Assembly (NCBI GenBank): GCA_019413925.1
Contig: DXMY01000037.1
Location: 1-50,092, forward strand
Origin: Collinsella sp.
GTDB lineage: Bacteria; Actinomycetota; Coriobacteriia; Coriobacteriales; Coriobacteriaceae
DNA length: 50,092 bases
Reading direction: 5' to 3'
Shown here: positions 32,613-41,549 of the stretch, piece by piece
Position numbering within the stretch: the stretch's first letter is position 1
How the letters are laid out: every line of letters begins with the position of its first letter
Position numbers and translations under genes: made by a program
Notes under the pieces: model-generated
The model's database searches: none
Told to the model about the DNA's origin: nothing
The model's input: only the letters and a program-made list of their open reading frames with translations

Positions 32613-35483
32613 TCACGCTCCCTGTGCGGCGAGCGCCGCGGTCAGGACGATGCCGGCAATCTTGGCCGCCTTGACGTCGTGTTTGTCGTAATCCTCCAAG
32701 GCCACCGAGATGGCGACCGTGGGTGAATCGTAAGGTGCAAAGCCAACGAACATCGAGTTGACGTTGGTGCCGCCGATCTCGGCCGAGCCGGTCTTGCCGG
32801 CGACCTTGACGCCGGGGACCTGGGCATCGGTGCCGGTACCGGACTGGACGACGGCGAGCATGGCCTGCTTGACCTGGTCGGCCGTGGCGGAGCTGACGGC
32901 CTGACCCAGCGAGCGGGACTGCGTGGTCTTGACCACAGTTCCGTCCGGGGCGAGTACCTGGGCTACAAAGTACGGGTCCATGACCACGCCACTGTTAGCG
33001 ATGGCGGCGGCAATCACGGCGTTTTGCATGACGGTGGTCTGCGGGCCGGGCGTGTGGTCCATGCCGACAGGCTGGCCGGCGCCGGCCCAGGCGGTCTCCC
33101 ACTCGGTCATGAGCGACGGGTCGGCCATGATGGAGGCTGTGGAGGTCAGGTCCTGGCCGAGCTTTTGGCCGTAGCCAAAGGCGTTGGCAAACTGCACGAG
33201 CGTGTTTGCGCCAACTTCGTTTGCCACCTGGCCAAAGACGACGTTGGAGGACACGGCAAAGGCCTGCTGCAGGCTGATGGTGCCGTAGCTCTCGTTGGCA
33301 TAGTTGGTGACCGGCGCGTTGCCGATGTCCATGGAGCCGGGCGCCTGGTAGGTGCTGGTAAGGCTGGCGGTGCCGGTCTCGAGTGCCGCGGAAAGCGTAA
33401 CGACCTTAAACGTGGAGCCCGGCGTGTACAGCGCGTCCATGGCGCGATTGTACATAGAGCCGTCCTCGCCGCCGCCCGTCTGCAGTAGGGCGTCGATGTT
33501 GGTGTTGTCGTAGGTGGGCGAGCTGGCACATGCGAGCACCGCGCCGGTACGCGGGTCGATGACCACTACAGCGCCCTTAAAGCCCTTGAGTGCCTGCTCG
33601 GCCGCCGTCTGGATGCGCGAGTCGATGGTGAGCTTGGCGGTGTTGCCCGGCTGGGTCTGGCCCGCGAGCGACGCGATGGCGTTGTTCCAGCTGGAGTAGT
33701 CCTTAGAACCGGTGAGCGTGTCGTTCATGACACTCTCGATGGCGGTGGTGCCATACTGCTGGCTCACGTAGCCAACCACGTGCGCTGCCAGGTTGCCGTT
33801 GGGGTAGGAGCGTACGTAGGTGCCGTCCTCCTGCTGCAGCGACTCGGCCAGCGTCACGCCGTCGGACGTGATGATGGAACCGCGCTGGATGTACTTGGAG
33901 CGGGCGATAGTGTGGTTGTTGGTCGGCATATCCTGATAGTCCTTGGCCTTGATGACCTGGACATAGGTGAGGTTGCCGATAAGGATGGCGAACAGCGCCG
34001 TAAAGGCGAGCACCGCACGGGTTAGACGGTTGGCGAGCGCAACGCGGCCGAGCACACCGGATTCAGGCGTGTCGAGCAGGCGACGGCGCATGCGCGAGCC
34101 GACGGAATGGCTGCCGCTGCCGTAGGAAGACGAGGTGGCAAAGCGCGTGCCCGTCGGGGCGGCGGCAGATGCGACCTGATCATCGGTGATGGCAGCCATG
34201 GTGCCGGTGCCGGTAAGCTCGGCCTCGCGTCCGGTCGCCTCGTCACCGGCGCGCAGCAGGAGCGCGACGATGATAAAGCTCGCCAGCAGCGAGGAACCGC
34301 CCTGGCTCATAAAGGGCAGGGTGACGCCGGTCAGCGGGATCAGGCGGGTAACGCCGCCCACGATCAAAAAGGCCTGGAAGCTGATGGCGGCCGTAAGGCC
34401 CGTGGCGCTAAAGGCGGCGAGGTCGGATTTAGCGCGGGCAGCCGTGGTGAGGCCACGCACGGCAAAGAGCATAAACAGGATGAGCACGGCGCCGCCGCCC
34501 AAAAGGCCCATCTCCTCGCCGATGGCAGAGAAGATAAAGTCGGACTCGACGACAGGGATGTTGTTGGCCATGCCGTTGCCGATGCCAACACCGACCAGAC
34601 CGCCATCGGCAAGCGAGAAGAGCGACTGGACGATCTGGTAGCCCTGGCCCTGGGCGTCCTTAAACGGATCGACCCAAACTTGGAAGCGCACCTGAACGTG
34701 CGACAGGAACTTGTAGGCGCCCACGGCGCCGACGGCCAAGAGCGCAAGGCCGATAACGACATACGAGAATCGACCCGTGGCAACGTAGAGCATCAGCAAG
34801 AAGATGGTGTAGAACAGCACGGCCGAACCCAGGTCGCGTTCGAAGACGACAACGAGTAGGCACACGCCCCACACGGCAAACAGCGGCAGCAGCAGTCGCA
34901 GGCGAGGGATCTTAAAGCCTAGGATCTTGCGGTTGGAGATGGAGAGCAGCTCGCGGTTCTCGGCCAGGTACCCGGCCAGGAACAGCACGATAAAGACTTT
35001 GGCGAACTCGCCGGGCTGGATGGTAAAGCCCGCGATGCGAATCCACAGCTTGGAGCCCGAGATCGTGGTGCCGATAAAGATAGGCAGCATCAGCAGAATG
35101 ATGCCGATAATGCCAAAGGTGTACTTGTAGCGCATGACTACGTCGAGGTTCTTAACCAACGCGAGCGTTCCCACCATGAGCGCCACCGAGACAAACAGGA
35201 TGATGAGCTGTGAGATGGCGAGAGCGGGGGCGAGACGCGTCACGAACGTGATGCCGATGCCCGAAAGCACAAAGACAATGGGCAGGATAGCGGGGTCGGC
35301 ACCGGGCGCCAAGATGCGCACGGCAATGTGGGCCGCGGCAAAGGCGGCAAAGAGGCCGATCGGTACGGCGAGCGTCTCAAAGGAGATGGCAGCGCCCGCG
35401 GTGAGGACGTACATCGCATACAGTAGGATGACGGGGAACGCCGAGGCGATGAGCAAGAGCAGCTCGGTGTTGCGGCGACTCAT
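32613..35483 (-). CDS. Natural fusion of SEDS (FtsW/RodA) glycosyltransferase and class B penicillin-binding protein
   Basis: 956 residues from the ATG ending at 35483 (AAAGGGAG 8 bases before; a GTG at 35492 is possible). Residues 1-425 form a multi-pass SEDS domain (FAKVFIVLFLAGYLAE, GIGNGMANNIPVVESDFIFSA-type stretch, MSQGGSSLLASF). A soluble Ser/Ala-rich linker (about 428-485) follows. A further helix (about 490-515) anchors a class B PBP with transpeptidase motifs STFK (Ser690, Lys693), SSN (745-747) and KTGSA (Lys897). One polypeptide thus carries glycan polymerase and transpeptidase. In mycobacteria the equivalents are the adjacent genes rodA and pbpA at this operon position. No internal stop or ribosome site separates the halves. 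Confidence 0.93.
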   Translation of the reverse strand: MSRRNTELLLLIASAFPVILLYAMYVLTAGAAISFETLAVPIGLFAAFAAAHIAVRILAPGADPAILPIVFVLSGIGITFVTRLAPALAISQLIILFVSVALMVGTLALVKNLDVVMRYKYTFGIIGIILLMLPIFIGTTISGSKLWIRIAGFTIQPGEFAKVFIVLFLAGYLAENRELLSISNRKILGFKIPRLRLLLPLFAVWGVCLLVVVFERDLGSAVLFYTIFLLMLYVATGRFSYVVIGLALLAVGAVGAYKFLSHVQVRFQVWVDPFKDAQGQGYQIVQSLFSLADGGLVGVGIGNGMANNIPVVESDFIFSAIGEEMGLLGGGAVLILFMLFAVRGLTTAARAKSDLAAFSATGLTAAISFQAFLIVGGVTRLIPLTGVTLPFMSQGGSSLLASFIIVALLLRAGDEATGREAELTGTGTMAAITDDQVASAAAPTGTRFATSSSYGSGSHSVGSRMRRRLLDTPESGVLGRVALANRLTRAVLAFTALFAILIGNLTYVQVIKAKDYQDMPTNNHTIARSKYIQRGSIITSDGVTLAESLQQEDGTYVRSYPNGNLAAHVVGYVSQQYGTTAIESVMNDTLTGSKDYSSWNNAIASLAGQTQPGNTAKLTIDSRIQTAAEQALKGFKGAVVVIDPRTGAVLACASSPTYDNTNIDALLQTGGGEDGSMYNRAMDALYTPGSTFKVVTLSAALETGTASLTSTYQAPGSMDIGNAPVTNYANESYGTISLQQAFAVSSNVVFGQVANEVGANTLVQFANAFGYGQKLGQDLTSTASIMADPSLMTEWETAWAGAGQPVGMDHTPGPQTTVMQNAVIAAAIANSGVVMDPYFVAQVLAPDGTVVKTTQSRSLGQAVSSATADQVKQAMLAVVQSGTGTDAQVPGVKVAGKTGSAEIGGTNVNSMFVGFAPYDSPTVAISVALEDYDKHDVKAAKIAGIVLTAALAAQGA

Positions 35484-35499
35484 AAGCGGCACTCCCTTT

Positions 35500-37299
35500 C
35501 TAGTTCTTTTCGGAGGCTTCGGCCTCGGCGGACTGTTCGGCGGTTTTCTCGGAATCTGATTCGGAGGTCGATCCCTGATTGGTGTTGTCGCGAATCGTTT
35601 GCGCGTCGATCACCTGGCGGGTCTGCTCCTCGTCGATCTGGTGGCGGTACTTGGATATCGTGTCCTGCGCATCGTCGACACTTGTTTGCGGAATGCCCGC
35701 CTTGAGGCGGTTTTGCGTGTCTTCGGGCAGGTCGGACAGCTTAATACTGGTTTCGCTTTCGAGCCAGTGAAGCTTGAGTCCGAGCGGCTTGCCGGGCAGG
35801 CCGCGCCAGACGGCGACATTGCCCTGGTGGGTACCCAGGTAGTACGAGCCGGTGACACCCGTGTAGGCCCAGATGCCAGCTGCCAGCACAAAGACGAGGG
35901 CCAGGATGGCGGCGATAGTAATGTTGCGGCGACGCACGCGTTGCGCCTCGCGCATAACGCCATCGTCAACCAGGTCAACGACTACTACGGTCACGTTGTC
36001 GTGGCCGCCGGCGGCAAGCGCCGCGTCCACTAGGTTGTCGACGCAGATTTGCGCGGTTGAGGACTGCGTGGCGATGTTCTCGATATCGCTATCGGGAATC
36101 ATGCTCGAAAGGCCGTCAGAGCACAGGATCAGGCGGTCGCCTTCCTCGATATGCAGAGTGAAGTGGTCGGCATACATGGCGGGGTCTGAGCCCAGCGCAC
36201 GGGTGATGACCGAACGGTTGGGGTGGACGCGAGCCTCGTCTGCCGTGATCTCGCCGGCGTCCACGAGCTCCTCCACGTAGGAGTGGTCGCGGGTCACGCG
36301 GATGAGCGTGCCCTCGTGGAGCAGGTAGGCGCGAGAGTCGCCCACGTGGGCGATGGCGAGCGTGTCGTTTTCGATATAGGCGCAAGTGGCTGTGCAGCCC
36401 ATGCCGGGCTTGCCTAGGCCGTTCAGGGCCGCCTCGATTACGGCGGCGTTAGCTGCCTCGACGGCTGCCGCCAGGCGTGCTGCGTCGGCGGACTGCGGGG
36501 CCGTCTTGGCAATAGTCTCAACGGCGATGGAAGAGGCCACCTCGCCGGCAGCGTGACCACCCATGCCGTCGCATACGCAAAAGAGCGGCGACTGCACCAG
36601 GTAGGAATCCTCATTGTGCGGGCGTACGCAGCCAACGTCGGAGCGGGCGCCCCACATGAGTTGCGTGGTGGTGCCGGCATCATAGGTCGAGTCGGTCTCG
36701 ATGCGCTCCTCGGTCAGGGGCTCAAAGCTCATGGTCGAGCCGGGGTCTTTGAGCTTGGCCTCAACGGCGGCAACGTCGATTTCGGCTGTGTCACCGGGAG
36801 AGACGGTGTCGGTCTCGGCGTTTGATTCGGAATCGCCGGTGTCCGGGGAGTCGGGCTCCTCGGACACGCGGGCGGTCGACTCGTCGTCTTGCGGGCTGAC
36901 GTCTATAGGCTCGGGCGCCGGCGTAGACGCGGGCGCAACCTCGGATGCCGGGGCTATGGGAAACGCCGGCGCGGCGGGCTCGGGTGCCGCAAACACCGCA
37001 GCGCTCTCGTTAATTGCCGCGGCGACGGGCTCTGCAAAGTGAGCCGGCGCCGGGGCTGCTTCGGGCGCTGTGGGCTGTTCCGCAGCATGTGCGCCGATGG
37101 GCGCCGCTACGGCATCCTCTTCGTCCTCGTTATCGGCGAGATCCGAAATATCATGCGTTACATGCGAAAGAGGCAGGGAGAACACGGTGTCCTCGGGCTC
37201 CACGGGTGCGGAGCCCGCCGGAGCGGCGTGGGCCGGCGCAGCTGTGGCGGCGGCCGGTGCCTCGGTCATAGTTGCGGACTTGTTCTCCTCGTCGATCAT
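35500..37299 (-). CDS. pstP: PP2C-family Ser/Thr phosphatase (PstP-like) with long N-terminal extension
   Basis: 599 residues. Residues 1-215 are Ala/Pro/Glu-rich and probably disordered, far longer than usual. The PP2C domain spans about 218-460, with metal-binding motifs RPHNEDSY, CDGMGGHAAGEVAS, VGDSRAYL, CSDGLSS and GGHDNVTVVVV. One membrane helix (about 478-500) precedes an extracytoplasmic tail of about 100 residues. It reverses the operon kinases' phosphorylation. The ATG overlaps the stop of the FHA gene before it (ATGA). The SEDS-PBP gene follows after 16 bases. Confidence 0.93.
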   Translation of the reverse strand: MIDEENKSATMTEAPAAATAAPAHAAPAGSAPVEPEDTVFSLPLSHVTHDISDLADNEDEEDAVAAPIGAHAAEQPTAPEAAPAPAHFAEPVAAAINESAAVFAAPEPAAPAFPIAPASEVAPASTPAPEPIDVSPQDDESTARVSEEPDSPDTGDSESNAETDTVSPGDTAEIDVAAVEAKLKDPGSTMSFEPLTEERIETDSTYDAGTTTQLMWGARSDVGCVRPHNEDSYLVQSPLFCVCDGMGGHAAGEVASSIAVETIAKTAPQSADAARLAAAVEAANAAVIEAALNGLGKPGMGCTATCAYIENDTLAIAHVGDSRAYLLHEGTLIRVTRDHSYVEELVDAGEITADEARVHPNRSVITRALGSDPAMYADHFTLHIEEGDRLILCSDGLSSMIPDSDIENIATQSSTAQICVDNLVDAALAAGGHDNVTVVVVDLVDDGVMREAQRVRRRNITIAAILALVFVLAAGIWAYTGVTGSYYLGTHQGNVAVWRGLPGKPLGLKLHWLESETSIKLSDLPEDTQNRLKAGIPQTSVDDAQDTISKYRHQIDEEQTRQVIDAQTIRDNTNQGSTSESDSEKTAEQSAEAEASEKN

Positions 37300-37712
37300 C
37301 GACGGTTCACCTTCATGACCACATCGCCAATCTGGACTTCGTCGCCCTCGCGCAGCGTCGCGGGCTCCACGAGCTGGCGGCCGTTGACGAGCGTGCCGTT
37401 AAGCGAGTTGAGGTCCTCGATGATGAGCGCCGGGCCCTGCAGCGAAAAGCGCGCATGCGAGGCCGAGACGAACGGTTCGTTGATGCAGATGTCCGAAGAT
37501 GGCGAGCGACCGACGATGACGGGGCCGAGCATGTCTACGTGGATGCCACGGATGCCGCGCGGGCCCTTGTCCACATCGATCGTCCAGATAGCCGAGTCGC
37601 GGCGCTGTCCGCGCACAAGTCCCACGCCGGTCTTCATGACGGCGAACAGGAAGATATAGAGCAGGGCGACCAGGACGATGCGGCCTGCAAAAAGGACGAT
37701 ATCGATGTTCAT
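37296..37712 (-). CDS. fhaB: Membrane-anchored FHA-domain protein (FhaB-like)
   Basis: 138 residues. An N-terminal membrane helix (about 5-27) is followed by an FHA domain (about 48-135) with VGRSPSSDICI, VSASHARF and DLNSLNGTLVNG, the phosphothreonine-binding loops. It resembles FhaB/FipA of mycobacteria, which links kinase signalling to division. It lies 7 bases after the FhaA-like gene and overlaps the phosphatase by 4 bases. Confidence 0.9.
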   Translation of the reverse strand: MNIDIVLFAGRIVLVALLYIFLFAVMKTGVGLVRGQRRDSAIWTIDVDKGPRGIRGIHVDMLGPVIVGRSPSSDICINEPFVSASHARFSLQGPALIIEDLNSLNGTLVNGRQLVEPATLREGDEVQIGDVVMKVNRR

Positions 37713-37718
37713 AAGCGA

Positions 37719-38732
37719 CTATCCCCTAAATTCAAAGGTGCTCAGGCCAAACGTCAGCAGATCGCCGTTGCGCAGCGGGCAGCGCGTAATGCGGCGGTTG
37801 TTGACGAGCGTGCCGTTGGTGGAATTGAGGTCCTCGATCGACCAATCCGAGCCCGTAAAGGTGAGCTGGGCGTGGCGGCGCGACACGTTGGGGTCGCGCA
37901 GGGCAATATCGGAAACCGAGCGCTCGCGACCGATAGTCACCTGTGCGGAGGTGATGCTATGGCTCTCGCCGCTCACGACGTCGACGAGCTGGGCGAGCGG
38001 GCGCTGCGGGGCGCGAGTGCTCGCCATGTTGGAGGCGATGCCGGCTGCGGCGCCTAGGCCCACGGCGGCACCGGTCGCGGCGGCTCCGCCCATGCCGGCA
38101 AGCGCGTCGCGCGAGACGGTCTGCGGCACCGGGATGGGTGCTGCGGCGGGGTCGGGGACGCTAGGCGCGAAGGGGTCTGCCACGGCAAGCGGGTCGGGAG
38201 CGGCGGCGCGAGGCGTCGGCTGCTGCTGGGGCATGGCGGCGGGGCGCTGCTGCTGCGGGGCAGCAAACTGCTGCTGGCCGGCGCGCGGGGCGCTGACGGC
38301 ACGGCTTGCCGCGGAGCTGTTTTGGCCCAGACCGTTTTGATAGGCGCGCTCTTCTTCGTACAGGCGGCCGAGCGTGGGGGCATCGACGTTCTCGGCAAAG
38401 ACCGAGAACTTGCCGGCGCGCAGCTGCGGATCGATCATAAAGCGCACGAGGGGCTCGCCGACAAAGACATAGCGGCGCTTTTCGGCCTGCGCCTTCACAA
38501 ACTCGCGGACCTCGCGCGAAAGCTCGGGGTAGAACGGGGCGAGCATGGGATCGTCGTCGGCGGCGATCAGGATGGTATAGAGTGCCGGCGCCGTGTTGAC
38601 GCCGTTGATCACCAGAGTCTGATCCTCCATGTCGCGAGCGGCCTGCTTGGCAAGCTTCTTAAAGGAGAACGGGGCACGGGTGGCACCGAAGATGCCGGCC
38701 ACGTGGTCCTCGAAGATGTTCAGGAAGTTCAC
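37719..38732 (-). CDS. fhaA: FhaA-like protein (DUF3662 + FHA)
   Basis: 337 residues from a GTG that overlaps the stop of the upstream kinase (GTGA). The N-terminal DUF3662 domain (1-125; NFLNIFEDHVAGIFGATR) is followed by a Gln/Ala/Pro-rich linker (about 135-240) and a C-terminal FHA domain (about 255-337; IGRERSVSDIAL, VSRRHAQL, DLNSTNGTLVNN). FhaA of mycobacteria binds phosphorylated MviN and other kinase targets, controlling late steps of peptidoglycan synthesis. The arrangement matches that family well. Confidence 0.92.
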   Translation of the reverse strand: MNFLNIFEDHVAGIFGATRAPFSFKKLAKQAARDMEDQTLVINGVNTAPALYTILIAADDDPMLAPFYPELSREVREFVKAQAEKRRYVFVGEPLVRFMIDPQLRAGKFSVFAENVDAPTLGRLYEEERAYQNGLGQNSSAASRAVSAPRAGQQQFAAPQQQRPAAMPQQQPTPRAAAPDPLAVADPFAPSVPDPAAAPIPVPQTVSRDALAGMGGAAATGAAVGLGAAAGIASNMASTRAPQRPLAQLVDVVSGESHSITSAQVTIGRERSVSDIALRDPNVSRRHAQLTFTGSDWSIEDLNSTNGTLVNNRRITRCPLRNGDLLTFGLSTFEFRG

Positions 38733-40582
38733 GAAAGATCACTCTCCGTATAGGTTCTTTGGTATCCGAGCAAATATAGGCATATCCCAACGATTATAGA
38801 GGATAGGGTTCCCGCAACCGCCGCCTTGGCGACGACCGCGGCTGCAAGGCTGGCAATTTCCATATGGTGTGCAAGACAGGACGCCGCTGCGCAGCCGATG
38901 CCGGCGACAGCGATGGCGGCGATTACGGCAAGGTTTGAGCCCTGATCGGCACGCTTGGCATGGGCGTTGAGCAGCGCAGATGACGCCGCGGCAGTTGCCG
39001 CTACCAGCACAAAGGCAGCCCAAAGGAGTGGGTCTCCCAGCGCTGCGGCAACGTTACCGAGCCCCAGCACGCCTCCGGCTGAAAGCGCGACCGTGGCCAG
39101 ACGGGCAAAAAGTGCGCCCATGCCCGTTGCCGCGGCGGCGCTTGCCGGGCCGAGCCAAAATGACGCGACGCCGGCGGTGACCCCAGCTGCCAGGAAGGTA
39201 TTGCCGGTCAGACAGCCAAGCGCGAGTGCACAGGTGAGTGCGGCGCTCGCGGCAGCCTCGGTGCGACCCCAGGCGATCCACCAACCGGACATGGCGGCGG
39301 CAAAGATCACCGCGACGGGCAACATCGACAGGACGCCCTGTGCCTGCATGGTGGCGTTTGCCATGAGCACCAAAAAGCCCACAGCCGAGATGGCCGAGCC
39401 AATCTGGGGGGCCAGGCCGGCCGCCGCTCCGATCGCGATAGCCGCAATGACCAGGCCGGGAAGCGCCGCGACGCCGGCCGTCTGCATCAGCAAAAAGCTA
39501 AAGGCGCCGCACGTTAGCGCCGAGATAGCGTGCATGGCGTAGTCGCGCGCATGGCTCCAGCGCGTGCCTGCCCAGCCGAGTGCGGGGTCGACTTCGATGG
39601 TGTCGTCCTCGTAGTGCGACGGCTCGATATCGTCGAGCTCCTGCTCGTCATCCGAAAGTTCGCCAACCATTTGCTCCAGGCTGCGACGGCCTTCGCGCAC
39701 GCTGCCCAGACCGGCAAGGAGCTGGTCGCAAAATGCCTCGATGCTGTTGGGGCGGTCCTGCGGCATGGGGGAGAGCGCGCTCATGAGCGCGGCCTCGGCT
39801 CCCGGGGGAAAGTGTGGTATCAGCTCGCTGGGATAGGTGGCGCCGCCGATGATGCGGCCGAGCGAGTCGGCGGGCGTGGCCGCCATAAAAGGAGCGCTGC
39901 CGCACAGGCCCTCGTAGATCACACAGGCGAGGGCAAAGACATCGGCGCGCTCGTCGACCGTGCCGGTCTCGATATCGAGCTGCTCGGGCGGCATGTAGCC
40001 GATGGTGCCGCCGCGTGAGCCGCCAAAGCCACCGGCGGACGACAGCCGCGCCATGCCAAAGTCGGTGAGCTTTACATTGCCCGAGTGGTCGATGAGCACG
40101 TTGGCGGGCTTAATGTCCAGGTGGAGTACGCCATTACTGTGGGCGAAGGTGAGCGCCTGGCCCAGGGCATCGGCAATGGCCGCGGCCTCGTCAAAGGTAA
40201 GTGAGTGGCCGTCCGCGCGGTGCAAAAACTCGGCCAGCGACATGCCATCGACATATTCCATAACCAGGTAGGCATAGGCTGTGTCGTGCGTAAAGTCGAT
40301 GACCTGCACGATGTTGGGATGTTGAAGCATGGCGGCAGTGTGCGCCTCGCGCAGGACATCCATGATGTCGCTAGCGGGCATGCCGGCACCGTTGATAAGG
40401 GGGATGCGTTTAATGGCGACGCGGCGGCGCAGGTGCGTGTCGCGGCAGATCTCGATGGAGCCAAAACCGCCGGTCGCAAGTGTCTCGAGCGGCTGGTACC
40501 GCTTGAGCAGCTCGCGAGAGCTGGTGCCCTCCAAAGGAACGTCCGGCGAGAACCGGGCGGTATGTTGCGAGAAAAGCGGCAT
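38729..40582 (-). CDS. Multi-pass membrane Ser/Thr protein kinase
   Basis: 617 residues from the ATG ending at 40582 (CGAGGGTT upstream). The kinase domain spans about 28-290: ATGGFGSIEICRD, VAIKRIP, HLDIKPAN, TDFGMARL, GTIGYMPPEQ. The catalytic loop reads HLD rather than HRD, a non-RD form. An acidic spacer (about 300-340) is followed by a very Ala-rich membrane region (about 350-605) with eight to ten helices, unlike PknA or PknB. It is first in the operon with fhaA, fhaB, pstP, the SEDS-PBP fusion and pknB. No PknA equivalent is present, so it may fill that role. What the membrane domain senses is unknown. Confidence 0.9.
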   Translation of the reverse strand: MPLFSQHTARFSPDVPLEGTSSRELLKRYQPLETLATGGFGSIEICRDTHLRRRVAIKRIPLINGAGMPASDIMDVLREAHTAAMLQHPNIVQVIDFTHDTAYAYLVMEYVDGMSLAEFLHRADGHSLTFDEAAAIADALGQALTFAHSNGVLHLDIKPANVLIDHSGNVKLTDFGMARLSSAGGFGGSRGGTIGYMPPEQLDIETGTVDERADVFALACVIYEGLCGSAPFMAATPADSLGRIIGGATYPSELIPHFPPGAEAALMSALSPMPQDRPNSIEAFCDQLLAGLGSVREGRRSLEQMVGELSDDEQELDDIEPSHYEDDTIEVDPALGWAGTRWSHARDYAMHAISALTCGAFSFLLMQTAGVAALPGLVIAAIAIGAAAGLAPQIGSAISAVGFLVLMANATMQAQGVLSMLPVAVIFAAAMSGWWIAWGRTEAAASAALTCALALGCLTGNTFLAAGVTAGVASFWLGPASAAAATGMGALFARLATVALSAGGVLGLGNVAAALGDPLLWAAFVLVAATAAASSALLNAHAKRADQGSNLAVIAAIAVAGIGCAAASCLAHHMEIASLAAAVVAKAAVAGTLSSIIVGICLYLLGYQRTYTESDLS

Positions 40583-40726
40583 GGCCAACCCTCGTGCGTT
40601 TAAAGTTCGTTTGCGAGCGGCGGGCGCGGGGCCGAGCCGTTCGCGGTGGCATAGATGCTGCTAGTGTAGCACGCTCGGGTGCATGGGGAGGATAGCGGGA
40701 TGCGAGGCTGCCTGTCTGGCTTGGCC

Positions 40727-41434
40727 TTAGCGCTTCTTCTTGTTCTTCTTCTGCTTGCGCTTGGTCTCCTGGGCCTTGTCGCCCTGCTTAGCTTCGGCTG
40801 CGGCCTTCTCGGCCTTCATTTTCTTCTTCTTGGTCTCGATGCGGAGCTTTTTGTTGATGCGCGCCTTAAGGAAGGGACCAAACCGCTCGGCATCGCCGCG
40901 GACAAAGGTGTCCTTAGGAATCGTCACGCCCTGGTCGGCGAACATGGCTACAAAGATGTGCTCGCCGTCGAGCACGTGGTCGAGCTTTTCAAACGGGAAG
41001 AACTGCGACTTGCCGCTCTTGCCCCAAACCATCAGGCCGTCCTCGTTGGCGGCGACGCGGCGATAGCGGCCACCCATGGACTCGTCGGCCTCGACGGCAT
41101 CGATAAAGTCGCGGGCGAGGGTGTGGTGCAGGTTTTTGCTCCACCAGGCCAAAAAGGCGCCGAATACGATCAGGACGACGCCAAACTTGATCCAGTTGCC
41201 GCCGGCCACCAGCATGCCAATGCCGAGCAGCGCGGCAATTGCCGCGGCGACATACAGCGAGCCGCGACGCCTGGGTGAGGCGACCAGGCGGGCGAAGTCG
41301 GTGACCAGGTCGTTTTCGTACTGGTACTCGTTGAGGTACAGGATGCCGTCGTCGGCTGCGGCCTGCTTCTCGAGCGCGACCTCGACCTGGTCGGCTGCTT
41401 CGGAGGGAACGAGGTTGCTCTCTGCGTCTGCCAT
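40727..41434 (-). CDS. YcxB-like membrane protein with Lys-rich tail
   Basis: 235 residues. Residues 30-60 are soluble; two membrane helices (about 60-98) follow. A cytoplasmic domain (about 105-190) contains GRYRRVAANEDGLMVWGKSG and FPFEKLDHVLDGEHIFVAMF, like YcxB-type proteins whose role is unknown. The last 40 residues are nearly all Lys, Ala, Glu and Gln, ending KKNKKKR, and may bind acidic lipids or nucleic acid. It is a single gene between the kinase operon and divergent dnaX. Confidence 0.75.
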   Translation of the reverse strand: MADAESNLVPSEAADQVEVALEKQAAADDGILYLNEYQYENDLVTDFARLVASPRRRGSLYVAAAIAALLGIGMLVAGGNWIKFGVVLIVFGAFLAWWSKNLHHTLARDFIDAVEADESMGGRYRRVAANEDGLMVWGKSGKSQFFPFEKLDHVLDGEHIFVAMFADQGVTIPKDTFVRGDAERFGPFLKARINKKLRIETKKKKMKAEKAAAEAKQGDKAQETKRKQKKNKKKR

Positions 41435-41549
41435 GCTCTTTGGACTCCTATCGCGGCGGGCTCGCCGTACGGGTTATTATGAGTGAAGTATGCCGTGCGA
41501 CCGCATGGCCGTCGCGGCAACAAGACTCAGTATACCCGGGGGAGCACCC

